This document shows, piece after piece, positions 10,906-23,921 of a stretch of 64,000 bases of DNA. This stretch comes from Parietaria judaica (taxonomy: Eukaryota > Streptophyta > Magnoliopsida > Rosales > Urticaceae): NCBI GenBank assembly GCA_954871525.1, contig OX940866.1, positions 11,803,001 through 11,867,000 on the forward strand, read 5' to 3'. The stretch's first letter is position 1. Each line of letters opens with the position of its first letter. Below the pieces are notes generated by a model. It saw nothing but the letters and a program-made list of their open reading frames with translations, did no database searches and was not told the origin of the DNA. A program made the position numbers and the translations under genes.

Positions 10906-12602
10906 AACCCCACCTTCCATGGTCACTCTCTTCTCCTTTAACTTCAAAGGCCGGTTTCTTTGATGAAATAGGTGCGAATTCGTGGGTTTCTTGATTCGGG
11001 GACTTTGTTGATTTCATTTGATTGAATTGAATTCGGATTGAAACCCTAATCGTTTGATGTGAATTGGGAATTTAGGTGAAATCGTTTGTTTTTTTCTGAA
11101 TTGGGGATTTGTTGATTTGATTGAATTGAATTGAACTGTGCAGTGAAATCATTCATGAACTGATGTTGATCCTTTTGTTTTCTGTTTATACATAAATATT
11201 TGTATATGTAAGTATATAGAAACCATAAACCCTAGAACCTTTGGAGGCTGTGAATTCTCAGTATAGGAACTTCATAGGAGTTCGAATTTCAGGCTAAGAA
11301 TTGAAGCGACGGGTTCTCATTACCGAACCCGTGCCAAATGCACGATGGTTTAGGGCGCTCTAGCCAAAGCGAATCCTGTTTGGGATGTTGAATTGCACCA
11401 TTTAAATCTCCATTGTTTGTAGTATAAGTAACTTACTGACAAGTCTGTTATATTCCTTCGATCGACTGTTTCTCTTTTACAGAAAGTTTACTTCTGAAAA
11501 TCAAAATTTTGAGTGTATTACATCCTTGGTGGTAAAAGTTTCTGAATTCTCGACTATTCCTAGCTTGTAAATTAAATTATTCGGTTTTTGGGAGTTTGAA
11601 ATTGAAGTATTGCATGAATAACTTAACTTAAGCTGCATGATGAGGCCATTGATTTGGTTTCCAACATCTGATGTTTCATATGCTCATGGTTAATTATTTT
11701 TTATTCATTTATTTATTTATTTATTTTTGTTTTTTGTTTCAGGGTTTCATTCATACGAAAATGGAGTTTGGCTGAAAATATAAGAATACGTGAAGGTGTG
11801 AATTGTTAATGAATGAGAACATATTAGTGTTATGTGATGTCTAGTATTGTACAACATTTGCTTTAAAAGCTGAATGCTATAGTGTGTTTGATTGACATAA
11901 CTGTTTCTTATTGCTATGCTTAAGCCTCTGATTATGTTTGAATAAGCAAAATCTGCCTAAATAATGTCGTTTATATCGCAAATTATTTTTTTTCGTCGGT
12001 TTGAAGGCCATTGTTGGAGATTCGTAACTGGCTCGTCAATTGGTTCCGTCCCAAATTGTCCTCGGTACAAAAGCCCTCAGAACTTCAAAACTCGCGATTT
12101 GAGGGTTTTTGTTTTGTGCACACTTAACGTCGTTAACCATACAATTTGGCATGGAACTACCCAATGACCGGATTAAGCAGCCTGTTTCGTAAATCAATTG
12201 GTACTTCGCCGTGATCTCTTTATATTATTCTAAAAATTTATTCTTTAAATTTTTTTTACCATATTTACTTTGTCATAAGGAAATTTTTAACTTGGCTCCT
12301 TTTTATTTTTGGGCAGATTATGGAACATTAAGTTACAAGCAAAAAGAATTAATTATATGCGGGTTCTACAACATAAGTTTATAACCTCGACGAAGAAAGT
12401 ACGTTACAAATGTGTAAAATGCGTAACAACAGACACGGTACACTGAAATGCACGATCAGAGCTCGGAATTTTCTGTTGTTTCCGGGCAGTACGGTGATAC
12501 ATACTGCATGTCACTTATAGACTTATAGTGCTATATATAAAACAAATTTCCGTATAAAACATAACATATTCATATGAAAATAGTTAAATATCATTCCCTT
12601 AT
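10906..12602. other. UBL5 3' region and spacer, no other gene seen
   Basis: The near part probably holds the 3' UTR and a possible UTR intron (TTTGTTTCAG near 11742). An ATTT-rich run lies at about 11700-11727. The rest is AT-rich with no supportable ORF. Confidence 0.5.
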
Positions 12603-12801
12603 TAAGGTTGTGTTCACTTGGATTGGATGTAATTCTATGTATTGGGTTGTAATTGTAATAAGTGTACTTATTACTTTGATCACTTAGGTACCTTATCATT
12701 CTTTATTGTAATTACTTTTACAATGTAATTAAAAAAGGTATTTTTGGTGTAATCACAAATACAAAAGTTCACACACGTAATTATGATTCCAATTCCTAAG
12801 G

Positions 12802-13383
12802 TAGGGGTGAACAAAAGAAACCGTAAACCGAATTTTTAACCGAGAACCGATCAAAGTGATACCGATTAAACCGCAACCGCTATTAAAGCGGTTAAAACCG
12901 AATATACCGAGAAAAAAACCGAATACCGAATTAGGTTAAAACGGGGTTTTCGGTTTTAATGTGAAAACCGCAACCGCTTACCCGGTTTTACCACTTTAAC
13001 TAAATCTAATATTATATTTTATTTACCATATCTATCAACACATCAAAAAGATTTTTCTTATCTAATCTCTCGGTGTAATATTGTGTAATATTAATATTTA
13101 GTAATTCGTTTATGTGTAATAATTTATAATATTAACATTTAGTAGTATGTTTATGTGTAATATTAGTAGTCAGTTTATGGAGATGTGGATATTAATTTAA
13201 AAGCGGTAAATGTGGGCAAAAAATCGATAAAACGCAACCGAACACCGAATACCGATTATATGGTAAATGCGGTTTTCATCTTTAAAAATAGGGTATTCGG
13301 TTATCATTTCTAAAATACCGAAATGCGGTATTCGGTCTATTATTTGTCAAAAACCGCACCGAATACCCGCTTGTTCACCCCTA
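12802..13383. mobile_element. Non-autonomous hAT-like element, TAGGGGTG family (AACCG type)
   Basis: The ends are TAGGGGTGAACAA and TTGTTCACCCCTA. An exact 8-bp duplication TCCTAAGG flanks it (12794-12801 and 13384-13391). No coding sequence. Both subterminal regions carry many AAACCG/ACCGAA repeats in opposing directions. A close relative lies at 49734-50302. Confidence 0.92.
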
Positions 13384-14420
13384 TCCTAAGGTTTTTTTAT
13401 CTTTCCTAAATTACCCTCAACTCACCCCACTATCTCCTGTTTTTTCTCTCTCACTTTCTCCACGCGTCTTCTCTCTCTTTCACCATCCCACTCGTATCCC
13501 CACTACCCCACTTCTATTTCTCTCTGCTACAATGCTACTCTCTCACCTACTGTATTTCTTCCATCGTCATTTTTTTTTGTTTACCTCTCACAATATAAAA
13601 AACGTAGCTGATATCTTCCCCTCTGAATTTTTCTCTATAGCCGACGACCTTTGTTCAGCAGCTGGTGACGCCGATTGCGCCGTTTAACATCGCGGACCTC
13701 CATTTTCATTTCGTTAATTACATCTGTCGGTGAGTTTTTTTTTTCTCAATTTCTTTTCATTTTTAAATTCATTTTTTAGGCTGAGAATCATCTTCTGGGT
13801 TAATTTTTGTTCTTTCGATTTTTTTGCATGTTTGCTTCCGCCAGTCTCCGGCTGCATACAATTTTCCGTGAAATTTACTCTTTTCTCGGTCAATCGATTT
13901 TAGCAGTCAATGTGAGCCTTTTTCGTTTTCTCTATATCTATATATTTGGTCTTACAACTTCTATGATGAATTATTTTGAAATTATTTTTATCTTACAATT
14001 GTTCTTGACGACAGATGAACGGTTCGAGCTCCTTTGCAACTCCATCCAGCCAACCAAGGTTAGTGTCTTTTTCCAGTGTTTTCATTTTGGCTTGTTTTAG
14101 TTTTGAAATTGTTATCCTATATTTGTTTGAGGTCTGGTAGTGCTTTGATTTATTTTTAGCTATTTTCTCTAGTAAATATTGTTATTGTTAATGTTAATTG
14201 AAACTAAATTGAATCGTATTATTTACTGTATAACATTGTCTAGTATAATTTTTTATGGGCTTACATCGTATTATAGAGTGATAAGTGCTATTAAGTAAAT
14301 AGTTTTTTTTTTAATTCTGTTTGTACTTTGATTAATAATACAGTATTTAATTCATCTTCTATTAATAATTATCACTGTAGGTGGAGGAAGAATACAATAA
14401 TTGCTATATCTCTTAATTGG

Positions 14421-14640
14421 ATGAATGTTCTGTGTGTGGTTCAATTATTTCTCATGCATAGCAGATCAGTAAGGGAGTCTAGAGCTTTAATAGAACAATT
14501 ACATGTCCTAGATGTCTTTGTCAATAGGGACATAGTGCATCAAATTGCATATGAGAGTGATGTCACATGTTTGGAACAACTTAGGTTGACTAGAGATGCA
14601 TTTGTTAAGCTATGCAAGACATTAAGTTTAAATCATGTCT
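14421..14640 (+). pseudogene. PIF/Harbinger transposase, N-terminal remnant
   Basis: The translated stretch contains SDVTCLEQLRLTRDAFVKLC, which matches the N-terminal region before the DDE domain in plant Harbinger nucleases (the usual 'EQLRM...F..LC' motif). No DDE domain follows; after about 14640 the sequence is AT-rich and passes to the Myb gene. The element therefore lost most of its transposase and would need help in trans. Confidence 0.7.
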
Positions 14641-14835
14641 TTGCATTAAGTTGTAATTTTTTTATTTTTTTTACAGGAAATAGATTCTCCAACATTATGA
14701 TTTTGTTTTATATGATTGTATAGACTTTTGTGTTATACTGATTTGCTGCGATACAAGTTTGATGTTATATATTATTCTGCTCGATTGAAAATAATATATT
14801 GTTGCACTTTATTGTTTGTTACTTCTAATTATAGG

Positions 14836-15814
14836 ATGGAGATTACACTTAGTCAGAAAGGTCCCGGGCAAAACAAACGGTTCTGGAATGAGGATGAGGA
14901 CAGGTTGCTCATTGAATCATTGCTGGAACTCAACAATGAAGGAACATTCAAAGCTGAAGGAAATTTCAAGCCCGGGCATCTTCGAGCTCTTGAGAAGAAG
15001 CTCCATGACAAGCTACCCACTTGCGACAAGTTAGCTAAACCGCACATCGAATCAAGGATGAGGACATTCAAATCCAACTTTCAAATTGTGCATGAAATGT
15101 TGACGGGGAACTTCTGTAGTGGTTTCGGTTGGGATCCGGATAGGAAAACGGTAACTGTTGATAAACCGGTGTGGGATGAGTATCTAAAGGTAGTTTAATG
15201 AAATTATGTGTTTGATGTTCTTATATTTTTTTTTTTTTTTGTGCTGATTTGAAATTTCTATGCAGAGTCATAAGGAGGCAACACCTTTTAAGACAAAAGC
15301 GTTTCCTTACTATGAAGAGTTGTGCATGGTTTATGGAAGGGATCGTGCCACTGGAAGGCTTGCTGAAGATTTAGAAGATGTGGTTGAAGAAATTAAAAGG
15401 CAAAGAGAAAGCGAGAGAGAACAAGAAAGAGAATTCGATGTTGGGCTTGATGATGAGGCTTTTTATGGTAAGACGAACACTACTAGTAGCGAGAATGTGG
15501 ATCAACCAAGAAGATCGACTAAGAGAAAGAGGGAATGGAGAAACTCTGAAATTAAAGAGCAAACTGAAACTATTGCCGCTGCTATCAAGGAAGCTTCGAG
15601 GAGTTTGAGTGATGCAATTGGTGAAGATCCAAATACTAAATACCTTATGCGACTTGGAACCGAGTTGGAAAACTCAACAAGTTTGACGATTTCCGAGTGT
15701 CATAGAGCGGCCGACAAGCTTATGCAAAACAAGGACAAGCTTTATTATTTTCTCGGCCTTTCAGCGGCCCGAAAAGATGGATGGATTCAAGAATATCTCT
15801 ACGGCCAAGAGTAA
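14836..15814 (+). CDS. Myb/SANT-like protein of the Harbinger element (2 exons)
   Basis: Exon 1 is 14836-15189 and exon 2 is 15266-15814; the intron starts GTAGTT and ends TTCTATGCAG, and the joined frame encodes about 300 residues. The N-terminal half is a Myb/SANT-like domain (Myb_DNA-bind_3 type): NKRFWNEDEDRLLIESLLEL, then HIESRMRTFKSNFQIVHEML and GFGWDPDRKTV with VWDEYLK. The C-terminal half has a charged coiled-coil (EEIKRQRESEREQERE) and a basic RRSTKRKREW stretch that could be a nuclear signal. In PIF/Harbinger elements this protein binds the transposase and DNA ends. A TATAG acceptor just before the ATG suggests a 5' UTR intron. The ORF is intact although the transposase partner is truncated. 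Confidence 0.82.
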
Positions 15815-16271
15815 GATTCAAGCTTTTATGTTACTAATAAGTAATTTATGAATTATTTATTTACAATTATCATGAATTATGTTATTAAGTAATTTCTTAG
15901 ATTTTTTTTAATATGTTGGTCTGGATTATGTTATTTTTGTTATGGCTTGAGTTATTTATTGTTGGATGAATTATGATTAACAGCTATGTTGTTACAATCT
16001 ATTGCCCAGTTTTTTTAAATTATTTATATCATCTATAATGTTGTTGAAATAAGTTATGAAATTATTTATTATATTTTGATAGTTTGTTTCACGCTTTGTC
16101 TGCCAGTATTGATCTATGAGTATGAGGAATGGATTAATGCTTACTGTAAGATTTAATAAATAATTTTAATATAGTAAAATTAATTATTTCATTACTAGGT
16201 TCGTCATTTACATACGTTTTATTAATATTTAACAGTGCTATATATATATATATGTTTAATATAGTATATAG

Positions 16272-17323
16272 CAAGGTTTAAAATACCGCTTGCCGTTTTC
16301 GTTTCGCATTTTCCGTTTTACGGATATATCGCTTGCCGATGGGTATGTCGATGGGCAAAAGGGAAAAAAAGGGCATGCCGCGTACCGCATTTACCGCACT
16401 TTTCGCATGGACATACCGCATTTACCGCACTTTTCGCATGGATATTTTGTAACAAATATTTGAGTATTTAAGCACGATATTTATATAGGTTCAAAACTAC
16501 ATATTTAATAAATACAAAACATAATTGTATACAACAAAACACATTTGTAACTTAAATATGTAGGTGAAATGTATAATATTAAGTCACTTTATTAGTTTAA
16601 GTGTATAATATTATGTCAAATTATTATGTGAAGTGAATATGTATGTTAATTAAGTGAGTAATATTAAGTGAATATGCATGTTAATTGTATAGGTATGTTA
16701 ACAAATTTGATATTAGTTGAATATAATATTAAATGAATATGTATATTAAGTGTATATGTATGTTAGGTGAAGTTAATATGTATGTTAAGTGTATAATATT
16801 ATTTGAAGTGTGTAATATTAAGTTAAATTATTAGGTGAAGTGTATGTGTATGTTAAGTGTGAATGTGTGATATTAGTTGAAAACAAAAAGTCCCACATTG
16901 ATAGATGACAAGAGTTTGGTGATGTTTATATACCAAATATTAGGGACAAGGGCTTGGGCCCTTAGGGTCATAGGATTTTGTGGATGAGGGAGGACTCACA
17001 CAAATGTTACACCACCACACGCGCGCGCCGCCGTCCGGCCGGGCGAGGCGAGGTGGGGTGGGGTGCTCTTGTGTGAGTATAATTATTTTTGCCGAAAGTT
17101 TAATTGGTATTTTTGCCGAAATCTACCAAAAATGCGAAATTCGAGCACCATTTCGTCGTTTTGAAGGCAAAAAACGACAAGAGATTTTCTTTCCGAATGT
17201 CGTTTGGAATTTCGCGGCATTTGGTAAAACGACAGCGAAACGGAAAGAATGTCGTTTCGGTGTTCCACTGAAAACGAAAATCGACGCGAATTTCGTTCGA
17301 TTTTCCCGACATTTCGCACCTTG
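16272..17323. mobile_element. Non-autonomous hAT-like element, CAAGGTTTAAA family
   Basis: The ends are CAAGGTTTAAAATACCG and ATTTCGCACCTTG, with an exact 8-bp duplication GTATATAG (16264-16271 and 17324-17331). The interior has no ORF of note. It matches 50486-51445 in inverted orientation, including AAAGTCCCACATTGATAGAT and GGGACAAGGGCTTGGGCCC. Subterminal ends are rich in CGCATTT/CGTTTT-like units. Confidence 0.92.
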
Positions 17324-17935
17324 GTATATAGCAGTAGAGTATAGACTGTTATAAAATTTAAAATAATATTTAGCATATACGGTAGATTATGTCAAGAACA
17401 TGAACAAATATTTTTAATCGATATGTATTTGGTAATATAATAATTATAAAATATATTTAAAACATAATAATTAAAAATTAATTATATTTAAGGGTATTTT
17501 TGTAAAGTGTCAATTGATTACAATTCATATTTTGTCAAAGTGACCAATGTAATGAGTATTTTCTTGTCGATTACAATAGTGTAGCTAAACATTGTAATCA
17601 ATTATAATTACAATTACGATTCCACTAGATTACAATTACGATTACAATTACAATTACAACGAAACAATTACAACCAACCAAACACAACCTAAAAGAGTAA
17701 AATTCTCATATGTTTCTCCTCAATCTTTTATTCGGGGTGTCTTAGAAATGAGAAATATAAGGATGCTTTTTAAATTTAAGGTATGGTGTTTTAAAAAAAA
17801 AAAAAGAGTATAATTCTTACCAAATGTATTTATTGTTAGCTTTTTTTTTTTTGACGAAGTATTTATTGTTAGCTTAGCTCCTCAATTTTGAAGAATTTTC
17901 CTTAAAGTATCTTGAAAAACTAGCAATATACAAAA

Positions 17936-18387
17936 GGTTAATGACGGCAAAAATACCCAAAGTTTGGTCAAAGAACCTCTCATGTACCAAAAGTTTAAAA
18001 GTGGTGGCAAAAATACTCAAAGTCGCATTTGGGGCGTTGACCACTCCATTCTCATAACACAATTAACTTCGTAGTTAACTCTGGCTACGTGGACAAACGT
18101 GGGTTGCTGACATAGCAATTTTTTGCCACGTGGATGAGCCCACATCAGTCTCGTTTACGACAAAACAACGAATTAAACCCTTAATTAATACTATTTAATA
18201 CAACTAATTAAACCCCTAATGATTACACTTAACAAAATAGATTAAAAAATAACAAATAATAAATTAGGTATTTACGATAATGGAGTGGTCAACTCTCTAA
18301 ATACGACTTAGAATATTTTTGCCGCTATTTTTAATTTTAGATACGCAAAGAGATCTTTGACCAAACTTAGGATCGCCGTCATCAACC
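17936..18387. mobile_element. Long-TIR MITE, MULE-like
   Basis: The two ends form an imperfect inverted repeat of more than 100 bp: GGTTAATGACGGCAAAAATA on the left pairs with TAGGGTTGATGACGGCGATC from the right. Both continue with AGTTTGGTCAAAGA and later GTTGACCACTCCATT. There is no coding capacity. Flanks TATACAAAA and TATAAAAAT match at seven of nine positions, which weakly suggests a 9-bp MULE-type duplication. Confidence 0.7.
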
Positions 18388-18682
18388 CTATAAAAATAAG
18401 CCGAAAAGATTGACTGTGGTCTTAACAAACAAAAAGCCCAAGAGTAATCAAACAAGAAATAATAATAAACTAATAGTAATATTACCAATAATTGCGGTAA
18501 TTGTAGCCATTTTTTAATATCTTAGTATATTTTCAATTTTTCAATTTGCATAAATGCTCAAAATCAAAATAGTGGAAGTTTGATTTTCAACTGACTCTTC
18601 CCCACGTATCTATGTTAATGTCTTAAAGTTACAGTACTTAACGTAGGAGATCTCAAAATGTCAAAAAACTAAGTGTTAGTAT

Positions 18683-20112
18683 CAAGGTTCGACTTATCGT
18701 GGATAATCGAGGATAATCGACGATTATCGGTCTTACCGATGTTTACCGGTAAATAATCCACTACACTAGTTGTCGTTTTGGTAACTTATCGCCGATAATC
18801 GAGATAATCGATAAATCCTTTTCCAATGGATTATCGTTTTTTGCAGTGTAAAATTGAGGGACTTTTCGGTGCAATTAAAAAATATTTGGCAAAAGTTTGC
18901 AAAGTTTTGATTTAAGCGTTTTTCTCCGAATTTTTTCATATTTGTGAGAACTTTTTGGTAAATTTAGGAGTTATAATCATAGATATGTATGAATCATGCA
19001 TTTTTTCTTTGATATTTACCCATTTTTACGATTCTTAGAAGATTTACATGAGTTCAAAACTAAAGAGTTAGTTGTTCACATATGAGTTATATTCTTCAAT
19101 GGGTAAAAATTAGTACTTTTGTGATTTTGAGTTGTTTTTTTGCATTCTTATGAATATATATTGATGAAAACTTGTTTTGATGACTTAGTTTGTAATTATT
19201 TTGTTAGATTTAGAGGAAATTCGGATTTGTATGCTTGTTAGGCAAAAGTATACAAAGTTTTGAATTTTTAATTTTGCTCAAATATAGATATTTTTTGATG
19301 ATTTATTGTTTGTGTATGCTTTAAAAGATTGTAGTTGGTATTTAGTAAGAAATATGTGTTTGTTGGTGAATTTTTTAGGCAGATTAGATGATAATTTCGG
19401 ATTTCCTCATAATTGCGGCAAAAATATTTGAAGTTGATCTTTTTGTGATTTGTGAAGTATTCTACTCATTTTTTTGGGTGTTTTCATTCATTAAATATTT
19501 TTTGAAATATTAATCTGAGTTTTTGGTGTAATTTATTTTTAGATTTGATGATAATTTGGCTATTCACATAATTGCGGCAAAAGTCTTCCAAGTTTATCTT
19601 CTTGTGATTTCTCCGGTAATCTACTGACTTTTCTTGTTGTTAGCTTTCATTAAATATTTATTCCTATAATAATGTGAGATTTTGGTGGAATTGAATTTGT
19701 TTTTTGAGGTAAACCTGTTTTTTGGGGCAAAAGTACCTATTTTTGCCATTTGTCTTACTGTTTTTAACTAGTCTCGTAATTCTTGTTTTTGTTTAGGTTA
19801 AAGATGAGTAAAGACAATCTTGCGAGGGAGCATTGCACTCGCTATAGGGATCCGAGCAACAACTCAATTTAATATGGAAGTGTGTATGACTTTATTTAAT
19901 ATGTTTTGGGGTATGATATTATAAAAATATTTTGTAAGTTTTCCGTCGAAAAGTATCGAAAAGTGTTGATAATCCGTCGATAATCATCGAAAAGTATCGG
20001 TAATCGGTAAGCTACAGTATTATTAGTTTTCCGTCGATAATCCGGTAATCCGTCGATTAATCCGTCGATAACGGCAAGCGATTTATCGGTTATCTCGATA
20101 AGTTGAACCTTG
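18683..20112. mobile_element. hAT-like element, CAAGGTTC family (GATTATCG type)
   Basis: The ends are CAAGGTTCGACTTATCG and CGATAAGTTGAACCTTG, with an exact 8-bp duplication GTTAGTAT (18675-18682 and 20113-20120). Both ends carry dense CGATAATC/GATTATCG repeats. The AT-rich interior holds three diverged copies of an ATTGCGGCAAAAGT-type segment but no intact transposase. A short relative is 35670-36146 and a fragment is 8404-8620. Confidence 0.93.
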
Positions 20113-20932
20113 GTTAGTATACCGCATAATTAAAAAAAAAAAAACATAAACATAGATCCAAGAGACAAAATACACAAAATTAAAATATTCGATATATATT
20201 CAATATAATTGAAAACTTGAGAATCTATATATTATAAAAGGAAGAGCTCACAAGTGACATGGCATGATAATATTCAAATATTGAGAAAAAAAATTTGAAA
20301 ATTGGCATCATAAGATCAAAGCATTGAGAATCCTAATTTTTAGAGAGTTTTTATTTTTCATATTAATTGTCATAATAATTGTTGTAACTTCATCACTTTT
20401 AAATTCTTAAATAAATAAATTGGATTACATTTATTTGAAAGACTTTTATTTTCTAAACATTAACTTGTTAACAGTTTTAATTTGAGGGACTTTTCATTTT
20501 TTAGCATAAAAAAAAACGTTTTAAAAAGCATAGTCATAATGAAGCTCTAAAGTTAGATCTATATATATAACACCAATATCAAAAGCCTATAATTTTTTTT
20601 AATTTTTTTTATAGTTGGTGATCAAGAATTTTGCAGGTTATTTGTTTCCTTTTAAGATTTTTTGAAGCAATACAATCAAGGTAATTAGAATTCGATTTTA
20701 TATAATTTTTTCTATACAATATGCAGCTATTGTTTCATCACGTTAATTTCTCAAACATGATAGAATTTGCTTGGAGATAAACATGACAAATTTGATATGT
20801 ATATATTGTCTATTCGGTTGTTACTTTTATCTATATGATGATTCTGTAAACTGCTTTGTGTTACTGTTGAAAATTTTCTTTTAATTTTATAATATCATTA
20901 GTGTTTGAAATCATAAACTATCTCTCATTTTG

Positions 20933-20971
<39 letters not shown>

Positions 20972-21547
20972 CTTCTTCTTTTTTATTTGGAGATGGGCTC
21001 TTAAAAGTGTGTGCATTTATACGTTATGTATACTTCTTTTTTAATATGATTCTTCTAATGTCTTTATTTAAATGTAGGATTTATATAAAAATAATAATTA
21101 AAGACATTGTCACTCATTCTTACTTCTTGGTATCTTGCAAAGAAGTACTTTAAAATAGCAAAACGAAAGCTTTAAAGGCTGCTTATTCTTTCCGGCTCAA
21201 GCCGGCTCAAGATTTCAGACTCAATACAATCAAGTCATTAAAAATTCAAATTTTACATATTTTCTCATGATATATATTGCTTATTATTCAACCACTTTAG
21301 CTTTTACTTATTTTTGGTAATGTACTTTTATTTTTATATGCAAATTATGTTTTACAGACAATAGAGTGCTTAAATAACTTTTTTTTTCGTTAGTGTCGTA
21401 TTTACAGGGCCAGCCCTGTGTTCGGCGGGCCCTAGGCGAAATAATTTTTTGAGGCCCCTTGTCAAAAAATTATTTTTATTAAAAAACATAAATATAACGA
21501 AATATAATAATTTATTCAATAGACACCAATAAAACGATAAAAATTAA

Positions 21548-21680
21548 TCATTCAAATAAAACGCCGCGTCTAGCATTTTGAGATGCAAAAGAACTAATAA
21601 AACTTGTATAACTAAGTTTCTCAATCATATCTTTTTCAATAGATAACATAGCTAAGCCACACTTTTGAAAAAATACTTAT
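21548..21680 (-). pseudogene. hAT transposase, C-terminal remnant
   Basis: The minus strand encodes FQKCGLAMLSIEKDMIEKL, then YTSFISSFASQNARRG before a stop. This matches the C-terminal dimerisation segment of plant hAT transposases of the zinc-finger-MYM/TTF type (LSIEKD...FAS.KARR). Only about 40 residues remain. Confidence 0.7.
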
Positions 21681-21893
21681 CAAAAGAACCTGATTGAGAT
21701 TTGTCCAAAGCCTCTTTCTTCAATTTTTCTTTTCTTTTTGCCGCTCCCGATTCGTAGATTCTACTTGAATTTATATTTAGCCTAAAAATATCATGATAAA
21801 AATAGACAATAAGATACTAATCTAAATATTTAGTTCTTAAATAATTAAAACACACAAAATATGCAAATAAAGATGATTTAATTTTAATTATAA

Positions 21894-22099
21894 CCAAGCA
21901 AGTTTGGCCTAATGGTAACTTTACTACACCTATATTCAAGAGATCATGGGTTCAAACCCTCCCATGGGACTCAAATGAGTGTCTCCTTTATATATTTGTA
22001 AATTTGGCCAATAGTGCCACATGTTCTTACACTAAATATATCTATGTATTATAACCTTGGCCGAGAAGCCACCCTATTAAAAAAAAAAAAGAAGATAGA
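21894..22099 (+). mobile_element. tRNA-derived SINE, copy 2
   Basis: It has an A box-like TTTGGCCTAATGGTAAC, a good B box GGTTCAAACCC, a body like the copy at 10120, and a poly-A end. An exact 11-bp flanking duplication TTTAATTATAA (21883-21893 and 22100-22110) marks the insertion. Confidence 0.9.
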
Positions 22100-22553
22100 T
22101 TTAATTATAAAGGACAAAAGCAGGTACTTGTTCAACACTGCTCACGCTTTAAGTTTACTGACTTCAACAATAAATATTTATCTATTATTTTAATAAGAAA
22201 ACTTTTTCTAATTGCAACATCTGTTGATACATGGAAGTGACACTACAATACTACATGACACACATCACATAGTAAAAAAGGCCATACTCATCGATACAAG
22301 CAAAAGCAACACATATAACATAATTAGGGGTGCAACCGGGTAGGGTACCCGGTTTTTTCGAGGTACCCGGTACCCGGTACTGGAATCCGGGTATCCGAAA
22401 ATCGATACCCGGAACCGGTATCTGAAATCCGGGTACCCGGAAATCCGGGTACCCGGTTTCCGGGTATCTATATTTTGATACGTGGTACCGATACTCGGTA
22501 CCCAATTTTGGGAACCGGATCCGGGTACCCGATTTTTACCCGGTACCCGTTTA

Positions 22554-22590
<37 letters not shown>

Positions 22591-23011
22591 TAAAAACAAA
22601 AACAAAAACATACATTCATCTTCAAAAAAATGCATAAAAAAAAAATCCAGCGCATCAAGCATAAAAGAAAAAACAGTCCAAAATGCATAAAAAATAGTCC
22701 CGCGCATCAAGCATAAATAAAACATAGTCCCGCGCATCAAGCATAACATAATACCGCGCAAAAAAGAAAAGAAAAAAAACATAGTCTCAAGAACCCTGAG
22801 AGTGAGAGAGGCAGAGATGGAGGGGGGGAGACTAAGTCACAAAAGGTTAATTACACGGAGTAGAAAGGGCCGAGCACAAACCCTAAAAATTTAAAATATC
22901 ATAAAAAATAAAATAAAAAAATCGGGTAGTAAAACCGGGTACCGGGTACCCGGTTTTTTTTATTTTTAATACCCGGTACCCGTATCCGGTTTTGAATCCG
23001 GATACGGGTAC

Positions 23012-23857
23012 TGTTGATGTACAAATTCGTCATTATTTAATATGACATAAAGTACTAAAGTCGTGAATTAATTAAATCCACAAACAAAGATTGAAGGCTT
23101 CAAAAGAAATAATTCGATATTCACAAAAGCCCAATTGAGAAGCCCACTAAAGCTCTCAATCAGACAAAGCCCAACGGATACAAAGCCACTCGGCCCAAAA
23201 GGCCCAAAGGCCCAATATCTATCCGTCATCAACCCAGAAAGACGAGGGTATAATCGTCATACTCTCTACCCGGCCTCTCATTTCAAATCCAAGCGGAAGA
23301 CCAGGAGTACGAAGTCAAGTCTTCAACGGGCATAATTCAAACACGACGAAGAGAACGCAGTCGTGGGACACGTGTAGCAAGGCAAGCCGTTCAATCCGTT
23401 CAACTCGGAGAAAAGACTCCACGATTCTTGGAAGTCCAACGGGAAGAATTGGAGCCTATAAATATCAACTCAAACTCAGATCAACGCACGCATCCCTGGG
23501 AGAATACATCGAGAGCTTGCTACCCGGCATTTCTGCTTACTTTGAGATTTCGTTATATTCTATTCATTTTCTTCTCTTTCTTTCTTTGATTCTAGACGTG
23601 ATTTGCTGCCTGTAGCTGTCCGTCTATGTTATTTGTCGCAATAAACTAACAGAGGACGTAGTCAACTACCGCCTTGGGACGAACCTCTATAAAAAATCCC
23701 TCATCTCATTTATACCGCTTATATTTATATACATATATCGGAAGTGAATCGAGAGCTCGCAACGTGAGATATCGAATTCCACCAAGTCATTAATCTCAAG
23801 AATATCATACACTCATAAGTCACACTTGACTGTTTGAAGTGGGAAACCACGTCAACA
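23012..23857 (+). repeat. 5' LTR of the young Tat element
   Basis: It begins TGTTGATGTACAAATTCG and ends CCACGTCAACA. TATAAATA at 23457-23464 is the likely core promoter. It differs from the 3' LTR at about seven places. Confidence 0.95.
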
Positions 23858-23860
23858 GTT

Positions 23861-23876
23861 TGGCGCCGTCTGTGGG
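23861..23876 (+). other. Primer-binding site of the young Tat element
   Basis: TGGCGCCGTCTGTGGG starts three bases after the LTR. TGG at the start pairs with the tRNA CCA end. I cannot assign the tRNA with certainty. Confidence 0.7.
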
Positions 23877-23921
23877 AAATTGATCTCGCCAACATCCACG
23901 AGCTCGAAGCACTTCGCAAAC

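Larger units (their letters stand above)
12606..17689 (+). mobile_element. PIF/Harbinger-type DNA transposon
   Basis: The terminal inverted repeats start GGTTGTGTT and end AACACAACC and are flanked by TAA on both sides (12603-12605 and 17690-17692), the 3-bp duplication typical of PIF/Harbinger. Both subterminal regions are rich in GTAATT/AATTAC repeats. Inside are a truncated transposase N-terminus (14421) and a two-exon Myb-like ORF (14836-15814), the two proteins expected for this superfamily. Two hAT elements (12802-13383 and 16272-17323) inserted later. Net length without them is about 3.4 kb. Confidence 0.85.

Noticed and set aside
10597..10947. Antisense 116-codon ORF over UBL5
   Set aside because: It is the reverse shadow of the conserved, GC-rich UBL5 coding region.
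21894..22099. Possible tRNA gene (A and B boxes)
   Set aside because: No cloverleaf or anticodon arm; poly-A tail and an 11-bp duplication show a SINE.
22251..22782. ORFs with Tyr/Pro/Gly repeats near 22.3-22.7 kb
   Set aside because: They come from CCGGGTACC repeats of the hAT-like element and are not protein genes.
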